A DNA stretch of 64,000 nt, from assembly GCA_035461245.1 (NCBI GenBank), contig DATHVP010000137.1:5721-69720 (forward strand). The letters run 5' to 3'. The notes beneath the pieces were generated by a model that was given only the letters and a program-made list of their open reading frames with translations, was not told where the DNA came from and did not search any database. The stretch is from SH-MAG3 sp035461245 (GTDB lineage: Bacteria; Gemmatimonadota; Gemmatimonadetes; Longimicrobiales; RSA9). The translations under genes were made by a program, and so were the position numbers. Positions 1-8,808 of this stretch are shown piece after piece; position 1 is the stretch's first letter, and every line of letters starts with the position of its first letter.

Positions 1-152
1 CGCAGGACTGTTTCAAAAGATGCCATGTGAACCTCCCTCCCGCGTGCCGTCGGCGCAACAAGCGGGCCGGTTCGCGGCGACGACTGGACGCGGCGGTTCC
101 GGCCGCTATCTTCCGCGTCCGTACAAATGCATACAGAGTGGGGAGAGTCGCT

Positions 153-1166
153 GTGAGGAGCGGGACACGACGTCGCATCCTGACGGGAGACCGGCCGACG
201 GGCCGGCTGCACCTGGGGCACTGGGTGGGCAGCATCGCCAACCGGGTGCGGCTGCAGGACGAGTACGAATGCTTCTTCATCATCGCCGACTGGCACACGC
301 TGACGACGCGGCCGGAGAAGTCGGCCATCAGCGAGGTGCCGGGCAACATCCGCGAGATGGTGCTGGACTACCTGGCGTGCGGCATCGATCCGGAGCGGTC
401 GACGATTTTCGTGCAGTCGGCCGTGCCGGAAACGGCGGAACTCAACCTGGTCTTCGAGATGCTGGTCTCACTGCCGCGCCTGGAGCGGTTGCCCAGCATC
501 AAGGACATGGCGGCGGCGGCGCATCTCGACGTCATGCCGTTCGGCCTGGTGGGCTACCCCGTGCTGCAGGCGGCGGACATCCTGCTGCCCAGGGCGGACG
601 TGGTGCCAGTGGGCAGGGACAATGTGCCGCACGTCGAGATCACCCGTGAGATCGCCCGCCGCTTCAACTTCCTCTATGGCGGCGTCTTCACCGAACCGGA
701 GGCCCTCATCAGCGACACGCCGACGCTGCCGGGCGTGAATGGCATGCAGAAGATGTCGAAGTCGCTGGACAACGCCATCATGCTGGGCGACGACGCGGAC
801 GTCGTGCGCAAGCGAGTCATGTCCATGTACACGGATCCCAACCGTCTCCGGGCGACGGATCCCGGCACGGTCGAGGGGAACCCCGTCTTCATCTACCATG
901 ACGCGTTCAACATGGACATCGAGGAGGTCGAAGACCTGAAGGTCCGGTACAGGGAAGGACGGGTGGGGGACGTCGAGGTGAAGAAGAAGCTGTTCGCCGC
1001 ACTGGATGCGTTCCTGGCGCCGATCCGGGAGCGTCGGGAGGAGTACGCTGCCCGACCGGACATCGTGGACGAGATCCTGCACGCGGGCAATGAGGTGATG
1101 CGGCGCGAGGCGCAGGAGACCATCCGCCTGGTCCGCGACGCCATGGGGCTCACCTATTTCCGGTAG
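153..1166 (+). CDS. trpS: Tryptophanyl-tRNA synthetase
   Basis: Class I aminoacyl-tRNA synthetase that charges tRNA-Trp with tryptophan in the cytoplasm. The 337-residue product has the family's usual length. It shows the HIGH-type signature as GRLHLGH about 15-20 residues from the start and the KMSKS loop as QKMSKSLDN in the middle. The chosen start is GTG at 153, with a GGGAGA ribosome site six bases upstream; the protein then begins just before the conserved ILTGDRPTG segment. The open frame continues upstream to base 27, but that part does not resemble the family. An in-frame GTG at 138 is the alternative start. It is a stand-alone housekeeping gene at the window edge. Confidence 0.93.
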   Translation: MRSGTRRRILTGDRPTGRLHLGHWVGSIANRVRLQDEYECFFIIADWHTLTTRPEKSAISEVPGNIREMVLDYLACGIDPERSTIFVQSAVPETAELNLVFEMLVSLPRLERLPSIKDMAAAAHLDVMPFGLVGYPVLQAADILLPRADVVPVGRDNVPHVEITREIARRFNFLYGGVFTEPEALISDTPTLPGVNGMQKMSKSLDNAIMLGDDADVVRKRVMSMYTDPNRLRATDPGTVEGNPVFIYHDAFNMDIEEVEDLKVRYREGRVGDVEVKKKLFAALDAFLAPIRERREEYAARPDIVDEILHAGNEVMRREAQETIRLVRDAMGLTYFR

Positions 1167-1214
1167 CGGACCTTCCGGGCGCGCAGAACGGTACAAGGCG
1201 GGACTTCCGATGAG

Positions 1215-3506
1215 ATGCGAGGGATGATGGGGTTCATTCGGGGCATGACAGTGCTGCTGGCAGGCGCGGTCCTGCTGCAGCCGGCGGCTGCGGCGGGCGC
1301 AGGGCGCGGGGTGGGGCAGGATCCCGACGGTTTCGGTGCACCGGCGGACAGCGCCATCATCGAGGGCGTGGTCCGGGATGCCACATCGGGCGAACCGTTG
1401 CCCGGCACGCTGGTCCGTATCGTCGGGCTGGGTCGGCAGGATGTGACCCACGAGGGTGGCGAGTTCCACCTGCTGAACCTGCCTGCGGGCCGTCACACCG
1501 TGTATTTCGAGCGCATCGGCTACCGGCAGGAGGTGCGGACGGTGCAGCTGGCGCGCCAGGAGACCGTGGTGCTGGACATCGAGATGCGGGCGTCGGCACT
1601 GGCGCTGCCGGGCATCGTCGTTACGGGCATGGCGCAGGCGGGCCTCGGCGATGACGCAGTGCGGCCGGTGAGCGTCCTCGCCGGCCAGGAGCTGGCCCGG
1701 CGCCTGGACGCAACACTCGCTTCGACGCTGCAGCATGAGCCCGGCCTGTCAGTCACCTCCATCGGCCCGGCGACGTCGCGGCCGGTCATCCGGGGACTGG
1801 GCGGGGACCGGGTCCTGGTGCTGGAGGACGGCGCGCGGGTTGGCGATCTGTCGTCCACCAGCGGCGACCACGCGCTGGCGGTGGATCCGCTCACCGCACA
1901 GCGCATTGAGGTGGTGCGCGGACCCAGCGCGCTGCTCTACGGCAGCAACGCCATCGGTGGCGTCATCAACGTGATTCGTGAAGAGGTGCCGTCTTCTCTG
2001 CCGGACCGGGTCACCGGCAGCGTGAGCATACACGGCCAATCCTACAACGACGGGTTCGGCGCGGGCGGCATGGTGAGCGCGCCCTCGGGCGAGTACGTCG
2101 TACGCTCCGAGGCGAGCGTGCGGACGGCCGGCGATATGCGCACGCCGGAAGGTCGCATGGATAACACCGACATGCGCACATGGTCCTTTGCTACCGGCCT
2201 TTCCCGAGTCATGGGCGGGGGCCATGCCGGCGTCGCGTATCGGTACTATGACAACGCGTATGGCATCCCCGGGGGCTTTGTCGGGTCCCACCCGGAAGGT
2301 GTGGACATCGAGATGCGTCGGCACTCGGTGCATGGCGAGAGCAGCATCCGCCGGCGGATCGGCCCGTTCAGTTCACTGGACCTGGACGCGAAGTACACGA
2401 ACTACTACCACCGCGAGATGGAAGCGGAGGACATCCTGGGAACGGAGTTCGGCCTGCTCACGGCTGCAGTGGAGGCTGTGCTGCGGCACGGCGAACGCGG
2501 CCGGCTGGCGTCAGGGGCGTTCGGGACGCGTTTCTCGTGGAAGGACTTCGTGGCCGGCGGATCCACGGACACGCCGCCCTCGAAGGAGTGGAGTGCGGCG
2601 GCATTCCTGATGGAGGAGCTGGACGTGGGCCGGCTCCGGGTCCAGGGCGGTGCCCGCGTCGACTGGCATCGGATCGTGCCACAGGACACGGAGACTGTGC
2701 TGGACATCGGCGACGTGCGAACCCGGGAGTTCGCCTCCGTGTCGGCCTCCCTGGGCGGCGTCCTCGCCATCTCCGACGCGGTGTCCGTCGGCGCCAGCGC
2801 GGCTCGTGCCTACCGGACGCCCGATACGGGCGAGCTGTTCTCCCAGGGGCCGCACCTGGCGGCGTACTCCTTCGAGGTGGGCAACCCCGACCTCGACGCG
2901 GAGACGGGGTTCGGGCTCGACGCCTTCGCCCGGCTGCGTACTGACAACGCCACGGCGGAGGTCGCAGCGTTCCGCAATCGGCTGCGCAACTACATCTACT
3001 ACCGGGACACGGGCGATACCAGCGGAACCGGCCTGCCCATCTACCAGGCGACGGGGGCGGATGCCGTCCTCGAGGGCACCGAAGGCGTCGCCAGCGTCGA
3101 GCCGTTCCGTCACGTCGTCGTGTCTGGTGTCGTCTCCTGGGTGCGTGGCACCCTCGTCACCGACGACCGGCCGCTGCCCATGATCCCTCCGCTCTCAGGA
3201 GAGCTCACGGCACGATACGAACGCCCGCGCTACTTTGCCGGCGCCACATGGCGCAGTGCGGCCGCGCAGGAGCGCGTGGCTACCCAGGAGTTCGAGACGC
3301 CGACACCCGGCTACAGTACGGTGGATCTGGACGCCGGCTACCGCTGGGTTACCTTCGGTCGCGCCCAGTCACTGACCCTGCGTGCGGACAACCTGTCCAA
3401 CGCACTCGTGTTCGATCACCTTTCCCGGGTGCGCAACCGTGATACCGGCGCCCGCGCACCGGGTGCCGGCCGCAGCGCAAGCCTGCTCTATCGCATTCTG
3501 TTCTGA
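1215..3506 (+). CDS. TonB-dependent outer-membrane receptor, ZnuD-like
   Basis: Outer-membrane gated channel driven by TonB. The 763-residue product has a signal peptide (about residues 1-25), then a carboxypeptidase-regulatory-like beta-sandwich (about 50-125). A plug domain follows with IRGLGGDRVLVLEDG and the VVRGPSALLYGSNAIGGVINV region, then a C-terminal barrel ending in Phe, as outer-membrane proteins normally do. The plug wording (LEDGARVGDLSSTSGDHA) is close to the ZnuD zinc/heme receptor group as I remember it, so metal uptake is a reasonable inference; the substrate is not shown by the sequence. It follows trpS by 48 bases with no clear terminator between them. Confidence 0.85.
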   Translation: MRGMMGFIRGMTVLLAGAVLLQPAAAAGAGRGVGQDPDGFGAPADSAIIEGVVRDATSGEPLPGTLVRIVGLGRQDVTHEGGEFHLLNLPAGRHTVYFERIGYRQEVRTVQLARQETVVLDIEMRASALALPGIVVTGMAQAGLGDDAVRPVSVLAGQELARRLDATLASTLQHEPGLSVTSIGPATSRPVIRGLGGDRVLVLEDGARVGDLSSTSGDHALAVDPLTAQRIEVVRGPSALLYGSNAIGGVINVIREEVPSSLPDRVTGSVSIHGQSYNDGFGAGGMVSAPSGEYVVRSEASVRTAGDMRTPEGRMDNTDMRTWSFATGLSRVMGGGHAGVAYRYYDNAYGIPGGFVGSHPEGVDIEMRRHSVHGESSIRRRIGPFSSLDLDAKYTNYYHREMEAEDILGTEFGLLTAAVEAVLRHGERGRLASGAFGTRFSWKDFVAGGSTDTPPSKEWSAAAFLMEELDVGRLRVQGGARVDWHRIVPQDTETVLDIGDVRTREFASVSASLGGVLAISDAVSVGASAARAYRTPDTGELFSQGPHLAAYSFEVGNPDLDAETGFGLDAFARLRTDNATAEVAAFRNRLRNYIYYRDTGDTSGTGLPIYQATGADAVLEGTEGVASVEPFRHVVVSGVVSWVRGTLVTDDRPLPMIPPLSGELTARYERPRYFAGATWRSAAAQERVATQEFETPTPGYSTVDLDAGYRWVTFGRAQSLTLRADNLSNALVFDHLSRVRNRDTGARAPGAGRSASLLYRILF

Positions 3507-3614
3507 CCCGGGCCGCCCCGACTGCCAGGAGGCGGTCAGCCACCCATGCCGCATTGCGCGCCGGGCGGCGGCTGCCATATTTCCGTTCTCATGACCACGA
3601 CTCCGGAGGTGGGG

Positions 3615-4262
3615 ATGCACACGACGAAGATGGCCCGGGCAGGCGTCCTGGGATTCCTTGTGCTTGGGGCCTGCGCCAATGCGCAGCCGGGCTCTGAGGC
3701 GCCGGACGGAAGCACTGCCGGCCAGGTAGTGACGGAGGCCACTGTCGCCATGGAGTGCCAGCCGTCGCCGCGTATGCCCGTGGAGGGCCGGGCCAGCCCC
3801 TATGATTCCGCAACCGTCCAGGTTGGCGACCAGGCGCTGAAGGTCTGCTATGGCCGGCCGTCCGCCCGGGACCGGGAAATCTTCGGCGGCCTGGTCCCGC
3901 TGGGTCAGCTGTGGCGCACCGGCGCCAATGAGCCGACCATCCTGCATGTCCCGTTTACAGCGGAGATCGCTGGCATCCGCGTTGACCCGGGCTCCTACTC
4001 CATGTACACGGAACCGGGCGAGGTGGAGTGGGTGGTCATCGTGAACCGGGCGACTGACCAGTGGGGCCACGAGAGTTCGTACACGGACGAGGTCCGCGCG
4101 CAGGAGGTCGGCCGGGGCACGGCACCCACAGAGCGTCTGGACCAGCACATGGAGCAGTTCACCATCCGGGGCGAGGAGACGGCGGCAGGTGCGGACCTGT
4201 TGCTGGAGTGGGAGCGTACCCGCGTCCGTATCCCGGTACGCGTTGTCGCCACTGGCGGCTGA
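3615..4262 (+). CDS. DUF2911-family lipoprotein
   Basis: A 215-residue predicted lipoprotein. The start is ATG 3615, chosen because GGAGG lies five bases upstream and the resulting N-terminus is a lipoprotein signal with the lipobox LGAC near residue 20; the open frame reaches further upstream to 3546. The core carries the DUF2911 pattern, including LWRTGANEPTIL and a DPGSYSMYTEPGE segment. DUF2911 proteins are small beta-rich exported proteins with no established function. A strong hairpin terminator follows about 60 bases downstream, so the gene appears to end its transcription unit. Confidence 0.85.
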   Translation: MHTTKMARAGVLGFLVLGACANAQPGSEAPDGSTAGQVVTEATVAMECQPSPRMPVEGRASPYDSATVQVGDQALKVCYGRPSARDREIFGGLVPLGQLWRTGANEPTILHVPFTAEIAGIRVDPGSYSMYTEPGEVEWVVIVNRATDQWGHESSYTDEVRAQEVGRGTAPTERLDQHMEQFTIRGEETAAGADLLLEWERTRVRIPVRVVATGG

Positions 4263-4320
4263 CGCGGACGCGGCCGGACTTCCGGCAGGACTGGCGGCAG
4301 AACCCAGAGCGGTTGGAACA

Positions 4321-4354
4321 GGGGCCGGTCCCCTTCGGGGGTCGGTCCCTTTTT
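4321..4354 (+). terminator. Rho-independent terminator after the DUF2911 gene
   Basis: A hairpin of about 12 base pairs with a TTCG loop (4321-4349, with a few G-T pairs) is followed directly by a five-T run at 4350-4354. It lies about 60 bases after the DUF2911 stop codon and before the ECF sigma gene. It is the only hairpin in the window that I found with a classical U-tract. Confidence 0.85.
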
Positions 4355-4452
4355 ACACATCCGGGTACAACTATTTCCTGAACCATCGGGGCCTGTCACA
4401 ACGCGTCGCAGCCGCGCGTTCTAGGTGTGAGGGCCTCCGATACGGGAGAGCA

Positions 4453-4950
4453 GTGGATTTCGACTCGGTTTTCGAGGAACTGTATCCGTCGCTCTTCCGC
4501 TATCTGCACCGTCTGACGGGAGACGGTGACGTGGCGGAGGACATCGCGCAGGAGGCCTTCGTCCGGTTGCTCAAACAGGACCTTCCGGAAGGCGAGATCC
4601 GGCCGTGGCTGTTTACGGTGGCCATGAACCTGGTACGTGACCGGGCCCGGAAGTCGGAGCGGCGCCAGCGCCTGTTGAGTGGCGCACCGAACCTGGTAAC
4701 ACGGACGCCGTTGCCGGACGAAGACATGGAACGCGCCGAGCGGATCGCAGCGGTCCGGGACGTGCTGGACAGGATCCCGGAACGGGATCGTCAGCTGCTG
4801 CTCATGCGCGAAGAAGGGTTCAAGTACGATGAGATTGCCAGGGTAATCGGAGTAGCGCCTGCCTCGGTAGGCACACTGATTGCCCGAGCATTGAAGAGAT
4901 TTGTAGCAGAGTACGATGTTGAGGGGAACGAGGATGACCCACGCGACTGA
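4453..4950 (+). CDS. ECF-family RNA polymerase sigma factor
   Basis: A 165-residue sigma-70-family factor containing regions 2 and 4 only. Region 2 shows EELYPSLFRYLHRLTGD and AEDIAQEAFVRLL; region 4 shows IPERDRQLLLMREEGFKYDEIA with the helix-turn-helix near the C-terminus. The GTG start at 4453 follows a GGGAGA site and fits the family length; the open frame extends upstream without family resemblance. It overlaps the downstream anti-sigma gene by 17 bases, the usual coupling of an ECF factor to its inhibitor. A weak ECF-like motif pair (GAACC at 4380, CGTC at 4404) lies upstream; its spacing is not ideal, so autoregulation is only a suggestion. Confidence 0.9.
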   Translation: MDFDSVFEELYPSLFRYLHRLTGDGDVAEDIAQEAFVRLLKQDLPEGEIRPWLFTVAMNLVRDRARKSERRQRLLSGAPNLVTRTPLPDEDMERAERIAAVRDVLDRIPERDRQLLLMREEGFKYDEIARVIGVAPASVGTLIARALKRFVAEYDVEGNEDDPRD

Positions 4951-5797
4951 AGGCCTGCTCCAGGCATACCTGGACGAGGAGATCGAGGGATCGGCGGCTG
5001 CCGAGCTCCGCGATCACCTCGCCGGCTGTGCCGCGTGCCGGAGCGAGCTGGAAGCCCTTCAGCGCGCGGGCGAGCAGGTCCATGTCGCAATGGCGGCGCT
5101 GGCGCCGGCGGGTATGCCCATGCTGCGGGCTCGGTCCGCGCTGGCGACGGCCCGGCGTGGGGCGGCCATTGAGGACGCGACCGCGCCAGTGACCGCGCAC
5201 CGTTCTGCGGGGCGCCCGACGGGCCGTCCCGGTGGGCGCTGGAGTCTGACCCGGCTGGGGGCGAGCGGGCTGGCGAAGGCGGCCATGCTCTTACTGGCGC
5301 TTGCCGGTGCAGGCGCTGCCGCGATTCCCGGCTCGCCTGTCCGGCGCGCGCTGGAAACCACCTTCGCGCGGGTCGCCCAGCTGTTCAATGGGGCGCCTGC
5401 TGAGCAGGTGGTGGTGCCGGAATCGCCTGTGGCACCTCCGGTTGAGCCGGTGCCCTCGCGCATGGCGGTGCTGCCGGCCGAGGGCCGGGTCAGAATCGTC
5501 ATTGAACGGCCTGCGGCAGAGGTTGACGTCGTTGTGCGTATTGTAGATGAGCCGCTGGCGCAGGTGGATGCCGCGACAGCGGACGACGGTGTCCGGTTCC
5601 GTACGGGACCGGGTCGCATCGAGGTGTCGGGCCTGAGCGCAGGAGTGATCACGGTGGACGTTCCGCGTACAGTGCGGACGGCCACTGTCGAAGTGGACGG
5701 TACCGTCCTGGTAGAGAAGCAGGCAGACATGCTGCAGCTTTCCGGCCCCGCCGGCCGGGAGCGTGGCGATCAGGTGAGGTTCCGGATCGGAACCTGA
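4934..5797 (+). CDS. Zinc-finger (HC2) transmembrane anti-sigma factor
   Basis: Predicted inner-membrane anti-sigma factor for the ECF sigma encoded just upstream. The N-terminal cytoplasmic part has the HX3CX2C zinc-finger signature (HLAGCAAC near residue 34) typical of ZAS anti-sigma proteins. A single transmembrane segment (about residues 116-135, rich in Leu and Ala) leads into a periplasmic beta-rich domain of about 150 residues with no family I recognise. The start is ATG 4934, preceded by GAGG and overlapping the sigma gene. The signal sensed is not evident; the neighbouring TonB receptor could be a target but nothing in the sequence proves it. Confidence 0.85.
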   Translation: MTHATEGLLQAYLDEEIEGSAAAELRDHLAGCAACRSELEALQRAGEQVHVAMAALAPAGMPMLRARSALATARRGAAIEDATAPVTAHRSAGRPTGRPGGRWSLTRLGASGLAKAAMLLLALAGAGAAAIPGSPVRRALETTFARVAQLFNGAPAEQVVVPESPVAPPVEPVPSRMAVLPAEGRVRIVIERPAAEVDVVVRIVDEPLAQVDAATADDGVRFRTGPGRIEVSGLSAGVITVDVPRTVRTATVEVDGTVLVEKQADMLQLSGPAGRERGDQVRFRIGT

Positions 5798-5887
5798 GCG
5801 CACTGGCGCTGTACAGACTCCTGATCGCTCTGGACGGCGTCCGCGGATTGCATGCGCGGGCGCCGTTCCGTTATCTCTTAAGGTAAT

Positions 5888-8188
5888 ATGCGCACCTGCC
5901 TGGCCGTCCTCTCCCTCCTGGCAGCTGTGACGGCGCCCGTAGCCGCCCAGCAGGGCCAGCCGCCGGCCGTGCCGCGTCCTGCGGCAAATCCGGCGCCGCC
6001 GGCGGCGACGACGGTCTGGGGACAGGTCCGGTCGGACCGTACGGGGGTGCCCCTACCCAACGCGATAGTCGAGGTCGTGACCCGGTCGCCGGCACGCTTC
6101 AATGCGGTGACGGACAGTAATGGCGTGTACGTGCTGCGAGGTGTGCCTGCGGGCCAGCGCGTATTGCGAGCTACACACTTCGATCATGCGCCCCACGAGG
6201 TTGAAATCCTGGTGGTGGCGGATCGCCAGGAGACCGTGGACTTCGACCTGGAGTTCCGGCCGGTCCGCCTGGCCGTGCTGACGGCAGAGGGTGCCCGCAT
6301 CGGGCTGCCGCCGGTGGTAGACACCGTCAGTGTCGTGGCCGCAGACCTGGCGCCTGCCACGGCGCGGGTCCTGGAGAGCACGCCCGGCGGCGTGGCGGAA
6401 CTGGGGATGGCGGATGCCGCCCGCGAAGCCCGTGGTTCCGAGCCCGTGGACCCCACGGACGTCCTGTACGTAAGGGGCGGCGCCACCGACCTGAAGCTCG
6501 TCCTCATGAACGGCGCGCCCGTCTACGCCCCGTTCCACATTGGCGGTCTCATCAACGCCCTGGACGCGCGCGTGCTTCGGTCTGCGAGCCTCTACCTGGG
6601 TGGTGCCCCGTCCCGTCTGGACGGCGGGCTGTCGTACATCCTGGAACTGGAATCCCGTTCCGGCCGGGACCGGCGGCTGCACGGCGAGGTTGCGGTGGAT
6701 ATGCTGGCCGGGCGTGGCATGCTGGAAGGGCCCCTCGGCCCGCACGCGAGCTTCCTGGTCGCCGGGCGGGGCGTGCACGGCTCCGGTACGCCCGCGTGGA
6801 TGATGGACGAGTTCCCGTATTCGTACGGTGACGGCCTGGGTCGGGTGGACGTGCGGCTGGCGCCGGAACACACGGTGACGGGCACCTATTTCTGGAACAG
6901 CGAGGAAGTCCGCCTGGACACCATTGGAGCGGCGCGGGAACGCGCCGCCTGGGGCAACCGTGCGGGCTCTGTCCGCTACCGGGGGACGTATGGCGACCTG
7001 GGCGTACTGGGCACGGTTGCCATGGGTCAGTTTCGCACGACGTTGCCGCTGGGCGGTATCCGTCCACTGCTGACGGAGGGCACAGCGACGCGAGGTCGGG
7101 TGGGCGTGGACTTCGAGCGGCCACTGGGCCATGTCCGGTTGTTCTGGGGCGGGATGACGGAGCGGATCGAGTTCGAGTACAGGGCATTTCCCCAGGGGGC
7201 GCACCGGGACAGCAGTATCGTGCGGAACGTGGCCCGCGGCGACAACGGCGGGCTTTACGTGGACGCACTGTTCAACGTGCTTCCGCGCCTCACGGTACGA
7301 GGCGGCGTCCGTGCGGACGTGTTTGCGCACACGGATGACGTGCAGTTCGCGCCGCGGGCGGCGGCGACGCTACTGCTGACGGACCGAGCGATCATTACCC
7401 TCAGCGCAGGCCAGTATCGACAGTACATCCGGACGCCGGAACGGTCGCTGGTCTTTCTGCCGAACCTGCCGCCGGACAGCGCGGACGGCCCGCCGCTCAC
7501 GGTGGCCGAGGCCGCGCACGTGGTCCTGACCCTGACACAGGACCTGGGCGATGGAGTGAGGTTCGGCGTCGAGGGGTTCTTCAAGGAGTTCACGGGGCTG
7601 CACGCCGCGCCCCAGAGGAAGACCGAGACGTCAGGTGTGGACCTGTGGGTCAGGCGCGCGTCTGGCAGCCTGGTCGGGTGGCTGGGCTATTCGCTGGCGT
7701 GGGTATGGACGGTTGACGCGGATCGGCCGCGCGGCTCGGAGGAGTTCGCCGGCCGGCACCTGGTGACGTCGGGGTTGAGCGGGCCGCTCATGGGCAGTGG
7801 CGCGTTCGAGATCCGGGCCAGCTACGGCGCGGGGCTGCCATTCACCGCCGTCCCGGAGCCGCCCATCGCCTCACCGGGCTTCTCGGTGTCCCCGGCTTCG
7901 GCTCACGGGTCATCCTTGCCGAGTCTGGCTGCCGCCGGCAATCCCGATGTCCCGGCCATGGCAACGGAGCCCCACGACCCGTTCCTGCGTATTGACGCGC
8001 AGGTGTCGCACACCTTCTCGGGTGCGGTGCGGCGGACGGAGTTTCAGTTCACGCCGTATCTCAGGATCATCAATGCGCTGAACCGCCGGGACGCCATCTT
8101 CTATCACTACGATGCAAAGGCTGGCCGGGCGGAGCCGCTGGCGGGGCTGCCAGTCATGCCGATTCTCGGCGCGGAGTGGCGATTCTGA
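5888..8188 (+). CDS. TonB-dependent receptor with carboxypeptidase-regulatory-like domain
   Basis: A 766-residue outer-membrane receptor. A signal peptide ending near AAQQG is followed by a short Pro/Ala-rich linker. A carboxypeptidase-regulatory-like domain (about 40-125; VWGQVRSDRTGVPLPNA) comes next, then a plug with DVLYVRGGATDLKLVLMNG, and a barrel ending in Trp-Arg-Phe. The ligand is unknown. It starts 90 bases after the anti-sigma gene and could be read with it, but no promoter decides this. It is convergent with the small membrane-protein gene at 8204, with only 15 bases between the two stop codons. Confidence 0.82.
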   Translation: MRTCLAVLSLLAAVTAPVAAQQGQPPAVPRPAANPAPPAATTVWGQVRSDRTGVPLPNAIVEVVTRSPARFNAVTDSNGVYVLRGVPAGQRVLRATHFDHAPHEVEILVVADRQETVDFDLEFRPVRLAVLTAEGARIGLPPVVDTVSVVAADLAPATARVLESTPGGVAELGMADAAREARGSEPVDPTDVLYVRGGATDLKLVLMNGAPVYAPFHIGGLINALDARVLRSASLYLGGAPSRLDGGLSYILELESRSGRDRRLHGEVAVDMLAGRGMLEGPLGPHASFLVAGRGVHGSGTPAWMMDEFPYSYGDGLGRVDVRLAPEHTVTGTYFWNSEEVRLDTIGAARERAAWGNRAGSVRYRGTYGDLGVLGTVAMGQFRTTLPLGGIRPLLTEGTATRGRVGVDFERPLGHVRLFWGGMTERIEFEYRAFPQGAHRDSSIVRNVARGDNGGLYVDALFNVLPRLTVRGGVRADVFAHTDDVQFAPRAAATLLLTDRAIITLSAGQYRQYIRTPERSLVFLPNLPPDSADGPPLTVAEAAHVVLTLTQDLGDGVRFGVEGFFKEFTGLHAAPQRKTETSGVDLWVRRASGSLVGWLGYSLAWVWTVDADRPRGSEEFAGRHLVTSGLSGPLMGSGAFEIRASYGAGLPFTAVPEPPIASPGFSVSPASAHGSSLPSLAAAGNPDVPAMATEPHDPFLRIDAQVSHTFSGAVRRTEFQFTPYLRIINALNRRDAIFYHYDAKAGRAEPLAGLPVMPILGAEWRF

Positions 8189-8203
8189 GGTAGCGGTCGG
8201 ACG

Positions 8204-8491
8204 TCAGCGCTTGGGCCGCAGCGCCATCTCCTGACGGAACTTCTCATAGGCCTTGTGGCTTATCTCGCCCTCGGCATACTTCTGGTCCAGTACGTCCTGC
8301 GCCTGCGCATCGAACGTGCGTCGGCGATTGGCCCGGCGCGCGATGAGCCACAGTATGAACATGACCAGCAGGTATTCGCTGAAGGGGCTGTACGGCGCCG
8401 GCGTGTCCAGGAAATGCATGAGCTTCTGGAAGAAGCCGAAGTCCTCCCCAGCGGGCACCGCCTCCCGGGCCTGCATGAGTATCCCGAACAT
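8204..8491 (-). CDS. Small membrane protein with SHOCT-like C-terminus
   Basis: A 95-residue protein. It has one hydrophobic segment (EYLLVMFILWLIARR, about residues 39-52) followed by a basic stretch. The C-terminal segment around residues 67-90 (DVLDQKYAEGEISHKAYEK) resembles the short SHOCT oligomerisation motif, in which an xLKxLYxxGxIsxeEY pattern is typical. Function is unknown. It starts two bases after the stop of the gene at 8494, so the two small genes form an operon. Confidence 0.65.
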   Translation of the reverse strand: MFGILMQAREAVPAGEDFGFFQKLMHFLDTPAPYSPFSEYLLVMFILWLIARRANRRRTFDAQAQDVLDQKYAEGEISHKAYEKFRQEMALRPKR

Positions 8492-8493
8492 GA

Positions 8494-8742
8494 TCAGTTT
8501 CTCCCATCGACGAGCGCTGCACGCACGGCTTCCGGCCGGAAGCAGAGGTCGCGGCCGCGCTCGTCCTCGAACCAGAGGGGCTTACCACGGCGCATCCGGA
8601 ACAGGATGAGCCGCTGCAACTCCAGGGGAGATTGCTTCCATCGCGCACGGAACCTGATATCCCCGTCATCGGTGGCAAGCTGCACCATGACAGTGGGGAT
8701 CAGGCTGCGGATCGGGACGCGGGCAAAGTAAACCATGGTCAT
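8494..8742 (-). CDS. Hypothetical 82-residue protein
   Basis: I do not recognise this protein. It is small and basic, with a C-terminal segment RGRDLCFRPEAVRAALVDGRN. Support comes from its tight two-base junction with the small membrane-protein gene downstream and codon use like its neighbours. No good ribosome site precedes the first ATG (8742); a second ATG two codons later is equally possible. Confidence 0.5.
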   Translation of the reverse strand: MTMVYFARVPIRSLIPTVMVQLATDDGDIRFRARWKQSPLELQRLILFRMRRGKPLWFEDERGRDLCFRPEAVRAALVDGRN

Positions 8743-8808
8743 GGAACGCTAACGGCGAAATGCCCCGGTGGCAACGCTTTCGTCGGGAGCGATGCGTCGT
8801 GCGGCGCG

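Noticed and set aside
4379..4407. ECF-type autoregulated promoter (GAACC ... CGTC) before the first sigma gene.
   Set aside because: The spacer of about 18-19 bases is longer than usual for ECF promoters and the -35 lacks the leading GG; kept only as a note in the gene entry.
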